DNA of 5,502 bases, taken from positions 1-5,502 of the forward strand of contig JASHUC010000048.1 of NCBI GenBank assembly GCA_030040235.1. Reading direction: 5' to 3'. Both the position numbers and the translations under genes were made by a program. Below the pieces are notes generated by a model. The model was not told the origin of the DNA and did not search any database. It was given only the letters and a program-made list of their open reading frames with translations. The stretch is from Gammaproteobacteria bacterium. Its GTDB lineage: Bacteria; Pseudomonadota; Gammaproteobacteria; Steroidobacterales; Steroidobacteraceae. Position 1 is the first letter of the stretch. Every line of letters begins with the position of its first letter. Positions 1 through 5,303 of this stretch are shown in pieces.

Positions 1-2130
1 CGCCGCCCTATGCAGGTTCCCAAAAACCGCGATATTCAGCTTCGTGGACTGGACCGACGTGTCTAAAGCCATCCGCGCATGTCGGGCAACTTCGTGATTG
101 TCGCCGGTGAAGAAACAGGTGACGGCCCGAAAGCTGTGCCCGATCGCATCCGCCAAGGGGTCTGCGATCTGCTTAGCCACGTTTTCGAGCTGATCCGTGA
201 GTTCCCTGAAGCCGCGAAGATCCCCGCTGCGGATCCGCCATTTGTACAAGGCATGCAGTAGATAGAACTGCATCCGAAGTTCCCGGAGCTGCACCGCGAT
301 ATCCAGCGCGCGGTTGAGAGCAGCCCGTGCCGCTGGGACATTCCCCGCGGTTACCATGATCGACGACCCGAATGCCGACTGCAGCTTTAACTCGAGCCGC
401 GTGCCTTGGCTGAGGCCGTCGAGAGCGGGTATCGCGCGTCCCGTCCAGGTGAGGCAGTCGCTCAGTAGACCTTTCTGAATGAACAGACACGAAGATGCGC
501 CGGTCAGTCTCACGCCAAGCGCGATATCTCCTTCGTCCGAAAAACACCAATCGAGCGCGGCCCGTAAATTGGTGAGGTTCGACGCGAAGAAATCGAGCGT
601 CTCGCGGTTCGGAGGCACCAACAGCGAGGCGTCGAACTGCTCCAAAACATGCAGCAAGTGCTCCGAATGGCGGCGTGCAATCTCGAGGCCTTCACCGCTT
701 TCTGTGAGCTTTCGCGATGCGTACGCTCGGGTTGTGTCACGCAGCCGGTAGCGCAGCACATTCGCGCCTTCCGAAATCACGAGCGACTTCTCCACAAGAG
801 CAGCCAGTGTTTCCGCGACCTCCGCGGGGTCGAGGTTTCCGCCGGCCACCTGCAGCGCGGCTTCGAGAGAGAAGCCACCGGCGAAGTCGGCGAGGCGTCG
901 GAAAACCAGCTGCTCAGTCGTAGACAGCAGGTTATAGCTCCAGTCCAGAGTGGCACTGAGGGTTTGATGCCGCGGTAACGCCGTGCGCCGGCCGCGCCAC
1001 AGTAGGCGGAAGTGTTTGTCGAGCAGCGATGCAGTGCCCTGGATCCCATAGACACCCACACGCGAAGCCGCAAGTTCCAGGGCCAACGGGATACCATCCA
1101 GTCGGCGGCAGATCTCCGCTACGACCGGTGCGTCCTCGTCGGTGAGCTGCAAGGCGTGGTTGCTATGGGTCACCTGCCTCACGAACAGCTGCACTGCCGG
1201 GAAGCTCAGGGCCTGCGCCGCGGTCAACGACTCCATATAAGCAGGCGGAGACTCCAGCGGCGGCAGGTGATGGACTAGCTCGCCCTCCGCCCGGAGGGCC
1301 TCGCGGCTCGTGGCCAGAATATGCACGCGCGGAGCGTCGCGGAAGATATTCTCGGTCAGGTCTGCGACGGCCTGCACGAGGTGCTCGCAGCTGTCGAACA
1401 CCAATAGCATGCGCTGCTCGCGCAGAAACGTCAGGATGACCGGCAGTGGTTCCTCTGTGACCTGTACGAGACCGAGCTGGGACGCGAGCATACGCCCGAG
1501 GAGCCGGGGATCTTCGAGTTCAGCGAGATCGAGGAAGTGAACCGCGCCCTGAAATTCAGAGGACAGGCGATGCGCCAGGGCCAAGGCAATGGTGGTCTTC
1601 CCGATCCCCCCGGCCCCGACGATGGATACGAACCGCTGCGTTTGCAGCTGCGCGGTAAGCTCGCGAACGACATCGTCGCGACCGACCACCACTAGAGGCT
1701 CTCGCGGCAGCTGCGGCGCACCGACGGGTGGATGGCGCCGTGCCGCCGCCTCTTCTGTCCAATCCACCTCAGCAGCGAGGAAGTAGCCACGTCCAGGAAC
1801 GTTCGTAACGTAGCTGCCTGAGGCGTCCGCGTCACCGAGTACCTTGCGAAGGGCGGCAACGTGAACGCGCAAGCTGACCTCGTCGACGACCAAGGTCCCC
1901 CAGGCACCTCGGATAAGGTCACGTTTGCCGACTACTTCCGGCGCGTGCTCGAGTAGCGTGATGAGGATGTCCAGGGCACGGCTGCCGATCTTGAGAGGTT
2001 CGCCATTCTTCTCGAGAATTCTCTCGCTAACGTGGAGGCGAAAAGGACCAAACGAGCCAATTCTGCCCCGCGGAATGGATGGCCGAAGCGGAACCAGACC
2101 CAGCTTATCCTGGCGTTCCGACGAGCTCAT
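1..2130 (-). CDS. Winged-helix / STAND (NB-ARC-like) ATPase transcriptional regulator, 3' end cut by window edge
   Basis: Reading the minus strand from the ATG at 2130 gives 710 codons with no stop before the window edge, so the C-terminus is missing. Residues about 24-121 form an OmpR/PhoB-type winged-helix DNA-binding domain: beta-strand start IGSFGPFRLHV, the helix-turn-helix stretch DEVSLRVHVAALRKVLGD, and the wing VPGRGYFLA. Residues about 144-360 are a P-loop ATPase with Walker A GAGGIGKTT (172-180), Walker B MLLVFD (241-246) followed by SCEH, the sensor-like ILATSRE (271-277) and the GxP motif GIPLALELAA (346-355). The family signature RHQTLSATLDWSYNLLS lies at 387-403. From about 510 on, the helical, Ala/Leu-rich sequence looks TPR-like. 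Relatives are usually about 900-1000 residues, so perhaps 200-300 are off the left edge. In this family the repeats are thought to sense a signal and ATP-driven oligomerisation controls DNA binding; the ligand is unknown. No receiver domain is present. In-frame GTG starts at 2163 and 2202 are possible because no strong Shine-Dalgarno site precedes the ATG. The divergent position suggests it regulates the genes at 2568 and beyond. Confidence 0.93.
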   Translation of the reverse strand, partial: MSSSERQDKLGLVPLRPSIPRGRIGSFGPFRLHVSERILEKNGEPLKIGSRALDILITLLEHAPEVVGKRDLIRGAWGTLVVDEVSLRVHVAALRKVLGDADASGSYVTNVPGRGYFLAAEVDWTEEAAARRHPPVGAPQLPREPLVVVGRDDVVRELTAQLQTQRFVSIVGAGGIGKTTIALALAHRLSSEFQGAVHFLDLAELEDPRLLGRMLASQLGLVQVTEEPLPVILTFLREQRMLLVFDSCEHLVQAVADLTENIFRDAPRVHILATSREALRAEGELVHHLPPLESPPAYMESLTAAQALSFPAVQLFVRQVTHSNHALQLTDEDAPVVAEICRRLDGIPLALELAASRVGVYGIQGTASLLDKHFRLLWRGRRTALPRHQTLSATLDWSYNLLSTTEQLVFRRLADFAGGFSLEAALQVAGGNLDPAEVAETLAALVEKSLVISEGANVLRYRLRDTTRAYASRKLTESGEGLEIARRHSEHLLHVLEQFDASLLVPPNRETLDFFASNLTNLRAALDWCFSDEGDIALGVRLTGASSCLFIQKGLLSDCLTWTGRAIPALDGLSQGTRLELKLQSAFGSSIMVTAGNVPAARAALNRALDIAVQLRELRMQFYLLHALYKWRIRSGDLRGFRELTDQLENVAKQIADPLADAIGHSFRAVTCFFTGDNHEVARHARMALDTSVQSTKLNIAVFGNLHRAA

Positions 2131-2269
2131 GGTCGAGAGTTGCGTGGGATTTCCCGGCGGCACGTCCGCCGGCCATTCATGTGGGGCTTCGTGCTTATCC
2201 ACACGCTGCGTCCATGGAAACTGCCTTGAAGGGGAGGTGGACCGCGGAACCAGCCGCTGACGGAGTTAC

Positions 2270-2300
2270 ATAATCTGCCTTCTTAAAGCGCGGCCGTCAA
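2270..2300 (-). promoter_or_regulatory. Possible promoter of the STAND regulator
   Basis: On the minus strand TTGACG (2300-2295, five of six consensus -35 bases) is followed after 19 bases by GATTAT (2275-2270, four of six -10 bases). The spacing is longer than the ideal 17 bases. It would give a leader of about 130 bases to the ATG at 2130. This is a weak match chosen by eye, and the true promoter may be elsewhere in the gap. Confidence 0.25.
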
Positions 2301-2313
2301 TGCTCCGGGCTGT

Positions 2314-2377
2314 GGCACGCGCCAAGCGCGACCGGTACACAGATGCGCTTTGCGCGGGAGCCTCCGCGAAGCGTGCC
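2314..2377. repeat. Spaced inverted repeat in the divergent intergenic region
   Basis: GGCACGC (2314-2320) and GCGTGCC (2371-2377) are perfect 7-base inverted arms separated by 50 bases. The enclosed segment itself contains short self-complementary pieces: GCGC-TTT-GCGC at about 2345-2355 and GGAG-C-CTCC at about 2357-2365. No U-tract follows on either strand, so it is not a standard terminator. In DNA with this GC content part of this may be chance. Confidence 0.3.
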
Positions 2378-2450
2378 GACAGCGTTGCCTGGCGAGGACG
2401 CGAGCGTGGTCATAGCGGGCGTTCCTAACCTTTCCCGATCCGTCTTGATT

Positions 2451-2480
2451 GTTAATCCTCGTTAAGTGACGTTAATCGAT
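2451..2480 (+). promoter_or_regulatory. Triple GTTAA direct repeat with 10-bp period (putative operator, site 1)
   Basis: GTTAA starts at 2451, 2461 and 2471, so three copies sit on the same face of the helix exactly 10 bp apart. The positions one period before (2441) and after (2481) do not match, so the array has three units. The last unit ends 12 bases before a good -10 hexamer (2488-2493), which places the array across the -35 region, as with PhoB boxes. This is the expected architecture of head-to-tail binding by an OmpR/PhoB-type winged helix, the domain encoded by the divergent gene at 1-2130. A second, oppositely oriented copy lies at 3355-3384. The repeat is seen directly; the identity of the binding protein is inferred. 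Confidence 0.7.
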
Positions 2481-2493
2481 CAGCCTCTACAAT
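2466..2493 (+). promoter_or_regulatory. Putative sigma-70-type promoter of the 236-residue protein gene
   Basis: The -10 hexamer TACAAT (2488-2493) differs from consensus at one base. Sixteen bases upstream is a poor -35, GTGACG (2466-2471), four of six. The weak -35 lies inside the GTTAA array, which fits activator-assisted initiation. Transcription would start near 2500, leaving a leader of roughly 68 bases before the GTG at 2568. It would also place the GTG at 2466 upstream of the transcript, which argues against that longer start. Confidence 0.5.
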
Positions 2494-2558
2494 TGATATT
2501 CATCGCGTGGGCCATCTACGCTATCAAACTCATCAGCGGGGTCCTGTCGAGGACTCCT

Positions 2559-2562
2559 GGAG
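2559..2562 (+). promoter_or_regulatory. Ribosome binding site deciding the GTG start at 2568
   Basis: GGAG lies five bases before the GTG at 2568. The alternative in-frame GTG at 2466 is preceded by AT-rich GTTAA repeats with no Shine-Dalgarno match. This supports the shorter protein. Confidence 0.6.
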
Positions 2563-2567
2563 TTAGC

Positions 2568-3278
2568 GTGGGTTTGCTCGAGAATGCATTGCGTGCCAGT
2601 GGCGGACTGGATCTTTGGCGACTGACACGTCGATTCACGGTTCACCTCTCGATCACCGGACCTCTCTGTGCCGCGAAGGGCAGTACCTCGCAGCTGAAGG
2701 AGCTGGTAGTTGAGGGACGCACACACATGCAAGAGTTGGAAATGACCGGCTTCCCACGCGCGGATATGCGTGGCCTTTATCGGCCGGCTCGGGTGGCGTT
2801 GGAGGCGCAGGACGCCGGACAAATCATGGAGCGCAACGCCTCGCCGGAGGAGTTTAAACGCGGGCTACAATCGCCACATTGGGACGCGTTACAGCTGGCG
2901 TACTACTGTGGCTATCTGATCTGGAACTACATGGTCGTGCCATTCATTCTCGCTGATCCGGACTTCGAAGCCGAGGAACTCGGCAAGATTGGAGGAACGA
3001 GCGACCGGCGGCTCCAGGTAGTGTTTCCCGGGCGCGTGGTCACTCATGCGGCAACTCAAACATTTTATTTCGACGCTGATGGCTTTCTGAGCAGACAAGA
3101 GTATGTGTCGCCGCCTTTAGGTACTGCGCCCATCGCGCAGGTGTTTTCCGCGCATCAGCGGTTCTCGGGGATTCTCGTACCGACGCTGTGCCGGCTGCTG
3201 GGCATCGGGGCGGACGGCGTGCCCGTCGCGAAGCCGGCGTTGCTGGATATCGAAATTTTCGACGTCAACTTCGCATAA
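2568..3278 (+). CDS. Conserved protein of unknown function, 236 residues
   Basis: No biochemical function can be assigned. The sequence has the pattern of a widespread family of about 240-residue hypothetical proteins in actinobacteria and proteobacteria. The shared features, recalled from memory, are: an N-terminal GGLDLWR (12-18) followed by FTVHLSITGPL and a KG turn (23-38); the middle WDALQLAYYCGYLIWNYMVV (105-124) with PFIL after it; FPGRVVTH (153-160); QTFYFDADGFLSRQEY (164-179); and H196 with FSGILVPT (199-206). No signal peptide, lipobox, transmembrane helix or recognised catalytic motif is evident. The alternating strand pattern ending in QTFYFDADG would suit a beta-rich ligand-binding fold, but that is a guess. 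The start at GTG 2568 is chosen for its Shine-Dalgarno site, for fit to family length and because a probable promoter lies between it and the GTG at 2466; the longer frame would give 270 residues. The gene is divergent from the STAND regulator and has a GTTAA array in its promoter, so it is a likely target. About 246 bases separate it from the next gene. Confidence 0.8.
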   Translation: MGLLENALRASGGLDLWRLTRRFTVHLSITGPLCAAKGSTSQLKELVVEGRTHMQELEMTGFPRADMRGLYRPARVALEAQDAGQIMERNASPEEFKRGLQSPHWDALQLAYYCGYLIWNYMVVPFILADPDFEAEELGKIGGTSDRRLQVVFPGRVVTHAATQTFYFDADGFLSRQEYVSPPLGTAPIAQVFSAHQRFSGILVPTLCRLLGIGADGVPVAKPALLDIEIFDVNFA

Positions 3279-3354
3279 CGACCATCCGCCTCATGCCGTG
3301 CACGATCGCCGATGTATGGTCAGATAGCGGAACGTGAGTGCGCAGCACGGCTTC

Positions 3355-3384
3355 CTCCTTTAACAGAGCTTAACGACGATTAAC
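3355..3384 (-). promoter_or_regulatory. Triple GTTAA direct repeat with 10-bp period, reverse orientation (putative operator, site 2)
   Basis: On the plus strand TTAAC starts at 3360, 3370 and 3380, that is, three GTTAA units 10 bp apart on the minus strand. Read on that strand, its first 16 bases match site 1 at 15 positions (GTTAATCsTCGTTAAG), and the whole 30-base unit matches at about 22. The array lies 140 bases upstream of the response regulator ATG and about 77 bases after the stop of the preceding gene. Its orientation is reversed relative to the downstream gene, unlike site 1, and I found no good -10 at the matching distance on the minus strand. It may act as a distal operator or repressor site for the response regulator gene. 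Confidence 0.65.
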
Positions 3385-3423
3385 AAAGCATAGCTGCGGG
3401 AAAACCAGAATAAACTGGACCTC

Positions 3424-3438
3424 AGTCAAGACTTGACT
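3424..3438. promoter_or_regulatory. Perfect 7-1-7 palindrome upstream of the response regulator
   Basis: AGTCAAG (3424-3430), one A, then CTTGACT (3432-3438) form an exact inverted repeat with a one-base centre, 86 bases before the ATG at 3525. Further AGTCA and GGTCA half-site-like copies lie at 3441 and 3456. LuxR/NarL-type domains, as in the adjacent gene product, bind inverted heptamers, so autoregulation is possible. The match to a known box is not established. Confidence 0.4.
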
Positions 3439-3524
3439 AGAGTCAGATACCGCAGGGTCAGTCTCGCGATTCGCTCGGCGGTGTAGACATCGTCGCGAGC
3501 GGACCGTTGATGTGAGGAAAATCC

Positions 3525-4355
3525 ATGGATACGATCGCTTGCCGTCGAAAAGAAGACGAGAGAGTTTCGGGCTCCGCATCCGGCGCGACGAAGCTGAACA
3601 CGGTGCCGACGATATTCGTGATCCATGATGACTTACCGACCCGGCGAGCGCTCGAATCATTGGTGAGCGGTCGAGGGTGGAACATGCAAACCTATGGTTC
3701 GGCGGATGCGTTTCTAAGGCAACAACGCGTGCTCGCCCCCAGTTGCCTGGTCCTCGACCTGAACCTCCCGGACCGCAGCGGATTGGATGTGCAACAGCAT
3801 CTTCTTGATCGGCGGGAGCTCCCGCTCGTGTTCATCTGCGGGTACGGCGACGTACCGGCGGCGGTTCGTGCAATGAAGGCGGGAGCCGTGGAATTCCTCA
3901 TGGAGCCGCATTCGGACGAGGAGGTTTCGAGCGCGGTCGAACACGCCATCGAGCGAAGTAGGACGGTGCTCCGGCAGGCAGCGGAAATCAGCGGGCTGCT
4001 GCTGCGTTATACGAAGCTGAGCCCACGCGAACGCGAAGTCATGGAGCTGGTGATTTCCGGCCGATTGAACAAGCAGGTCGCTTCCGAGCTCGGAATTTCC
4101 GAGGTCACCGTGAAGGCGCATCGCGGCAGAATGATGCAAAAGATGAAGGCCGGCTCGCTCGCCGAGCTGGTACGGATGTCCCTCGCGCTGTGCTCGGGAG
4201 CCGCGTGGCTTGCGAGCGCGGAGGAGGGTAGTGGGTCCTTGTCGGGGCACGTAGTCGATGTCGCGCGATCCGGTTGGGCGGCCTTGCAAGATGTGAGACG
4301 GCGGCTCGCGGGAGAATTGAATGCCCCTGAGTGGCAACAGGTCAGGGTCGCATAA
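3525..4355 (+). CDS. FixJ-family response regulator with atypical receiver and LuxR-type HTH
   Basis: The 276-residue protein is a DNA-binding response regulator of the FixJ/NodW type. After a 27-residue leader, the receiver spans about 28-145: strand PTIFVIHDD (28-36), phosphoacceptor Asp78 in CLVLDLNLPDRSG, then FICGYGDVPAAVRAMKAGAV (103-122). The LuxR-type HTH spans about 163-222, with LSPREREVMELV and the recognition segment NKQVASELGISEVTVKAHRG (182-201). About 50 further residues at the C-terminus match no domain I know. Asp35 and Asp78 are kept, but three switch positions are changed: the first acidic-pocket residue is His34, the usual Thr/Ser of the ITGHGD motif is Cys105, and the usual Lys of the KP motif is Glu127 (MEP). 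Normal phosphotransfer signalling is therefore doubtful; it may be phosphorylation-independent or use an unusual input. GAGGA at 3514-3518, six bases before the ATG, supports the start. No histidine kinase is in the window. Upstream lie a GTTAA array and a palindrome. Read-through into the hydrolase gene at 4525 is possible because I see no terminator between them. Confidence 0.92.
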   Translation: MDTIACRRKEDERVSGSASGATKLNTVPTIFVIHDDLPTRRALESLVSGRGWNMQTYGSADAFLRQQRVLAPSCLVLDLNLPDRSGLDVQQHLLDRRELPLVFICGYGDVPAAVRAMKAGAVEFLMEPHSDEEVSSAVEHAIERSRTVLRQAAEISGLLLRYTKLSPREREVMELVISGRLNKQVASELGISEVTVKAHRGRMMQKMKAGSLAELVRMSLALCSGAAWLASAEEGSGSLSGHVVDVARSGWAALQDVRRRLAGELNAPEWQQVRVA

Positions 4356-4524
4356 GGAACATCGATCGGAGCAAGGGAGACGCCTGCCCCTAGCTGGGTC
4401 GACGCCGGACTTTGGTCCTCGCTGGCAGCTTCGTTCAAGACGCCGTCGCGACGTGCATAGCAGGCTGTTCGAACGATCGGTAAGTGTGATCCGCGTGAGT
4501 AAATTGCATATCCAGGAGAACGTC
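4356..4524 (+). other. Gap between response regulator and hydrolase genes
   Basis: These 169 bases hold no GTTAA unit, no convincing sigma-70 promoter and no terminator hairpin with a T-run. A short palindrome GTTCGAAC lies at 4467-4474. The ribosome binding site of the hydrolase is at 4514-4518. Co-transcription from the response regulator promoter is plausible but unproven. Confidence 0.4.
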
Positions 4525-5301
4525 ATGCACGCATTACGAGATGATTATTTCACAGCTTACAGCAACATAAAGCTGACACGCGACGCTGAGGGCGTGTTGG
4601 TCGCGCAATTCCATAATAACGGAGGGCCGCTCAACTTCACGGCTGTGGCCCACACCGAAGTCGTCGATGCGTTCTACCGGATCTCGCAAGATCGGGATAA
4701 CAAGATCGTAATCATGACCGGTGCCGGCGGGGACTTCATGACCGGTGTCGATTGGTCCTCTTTTACAAATGTCTCTGATCCCGGCGTCTGGAGCCAGATC
4801 CACGACGAAGGCACTCAGGTCTTGGAGAACATAGCCAACATTCGCGTCCCCGTGCTCGCTGCCATCGAGGGACGGGCCCATATTCATTCTGAGTACGCGT
4901 TGCTGGCCGACGTCATTGTGGCGGGCGAGGGCGCGACCTTTCAAGACGTAGGTCACTTCGCGGCGGGAGTCGTTCCCGGCGATGGCATCTTCACAGCGTG
5001 GAGCTATCGCGCTGGACCGGGGCGGGCAGAAGCGTTTCTACTCAACCCACATCCGGTCGCGGCGCGTACTGCATCCGAGTGGGGGGTGGTCGCTGAAGTT
5101 GTTCCGAATGGGAAGGCGCTGCGTCGGGCGCAAGAGTTGGCAGCGCTTTACCTGAAAGTACCGGAGGTAACGCGGCGCGACACGCGCATCCATTTTATTC
5201 GGCCTCTGAAGGAACGCCTCGTTCGGGAAGTGGGCTACGGATTGTCACTCGAAGGAGCGTCCGCTGCGGACCTAGTGAAATCAATGAAAGGACGGGGTTA
5301 A
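4525..5301 (+). CDS. Crotonase-superfamily hydrolase, 6-oxocamphor hydrolase (beta-diketone hydrolase)-like
   Basis: This 258-residue protein has the crotonase (enoyl-CoA hydratase/isomerase) fold: NKIVIMTGAGGDFMTGVDW (59-77), VPVLAAIEGRA (108-118) and ADVIVAGEGATFQD (128-141). It resembles Rhodococcus 6-oxocamphor hydrolase, which cleaves a C-C bond of a cyclic beta-diketone, more than CoA-thioester enzymes. The His and Asp residues I recall for that enzyme (His45, His122, His145, Asp154) have counterparts at nearly the same numbering: His43 (AVAHTEV), His121 (HIHSEY), His144 (VGHF) and Asp153 (VPGDG). Glu242 may match Glu244. The length, 258 against about 257, also fits. The product would be a cytosolic enzyme opening a cyclic 1,3-diketone, perhaps in terpenoid or alicyclic breakdown; the substrate is not known, and a plain hydratase/isomerase is the alternative. 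The ATG at 4525 has AGGAG six bases upstream (4514-4518). An in-frame ATG at 4321 would add 68 basic, family-foreign residues overlapping the previous gene and is rejected. The stop is two bases from that of the convergent gene. Confidence 0.88.
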   Translation: MHALRDDYFTAYSNIKLTRDAEGVLVAQFHNNGGPLNFTAVAHTEVVDAFYRISQDRDNKIVIMTGAGGDFMTGVDWSSFTNVSDPGVWSQIHDEGTQVLENIANIRVPVLAAIEGRAHIHSEYALLADVIVAGEGATFQDVGHFAAGVVPGDGIFTAWSYRAGPGRAEAFLLNPHPVAARTASEWGVVAEVVPNGKALRRAQELAALYLKVPEVTRRDTRIHFIRPLKERLVREVGYGLSLEGASAADLVKSMKGRG

Positions 5302-5303
5302 CC

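Larger units (their letters stand above)
2131..2450. other. Divergent intergenic region without a supported gene
   Basis: This is the left part of the 437-base gap between the divergent regulator and the plus-strand gene at 2568. I see no convincing coding frame: short open stretches lack a Shine-Dalgarno site and family resemblance. The minus-strand frame of the regulator stays open up to a TAA at 2266-2268, so part of this stretch could be coding if a GTG start is used. GC-rich inverted repeats are present, including GGCACGC at 2314-2320 with GCGTGCC at 2371-2377. A possible minus-strand promoter lies near 2270-2300. Confidence 0.6.

Noticed and set aside
649..978. Plus-strand open frames within 1-2130
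   Set aside because: They are short, without ribosome binding sites or recognisable motifs, and lie opposite the continuous winged-helix/ATPase frame, whose domain motifs run in the right order.
1..2130. Frameshift or pseudogene in the STAND regulator because only short minus-strand frames end inside the window
   Set aside because: Translating codon by codon from 2130 to 1 gives 710 sense codons with all domains in one frame; the frame simply has no stop within the window.
3295..3351. Possible terminator after the 236-residue protein gene: GCCGTGC (3295-3301) with GCACGGC (3345-3351), then TTCCTCCTTT
   Set aside because: The 43-base loop is too long and the T-run is interrupted by C residues; this is not a convincing intrinsic terminator.
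3380..3416. TTAACA (3380-3385) and TAAACT (3411-3416) as a promoter for the response regulator
   Set aside because: The 25-base spacing is too long and no alternative pair with 16-18 bases was found, so no promoter is called for this gene.
4321..4524. In-frame N-terminal extension of the hydrolase starting at ATG 4321
   Set aside because: It overlaps the end of the response regulator gene, adds 68 Arg/Ser-rich residues unlike the family, and lacks a good Shine-Dalgarno site, while ATG 4525 has a strong one and gives the normal family length.
3714..4526. Long minus-strand open frame of 270 codons opposite the response regulator
   Set aside because: It is an antisense shadow in GC-rich coding DNA. 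Its translation is rich in Arg, Pro and Cys without any domain, while the plus strand encodes a clear two-domain protein.
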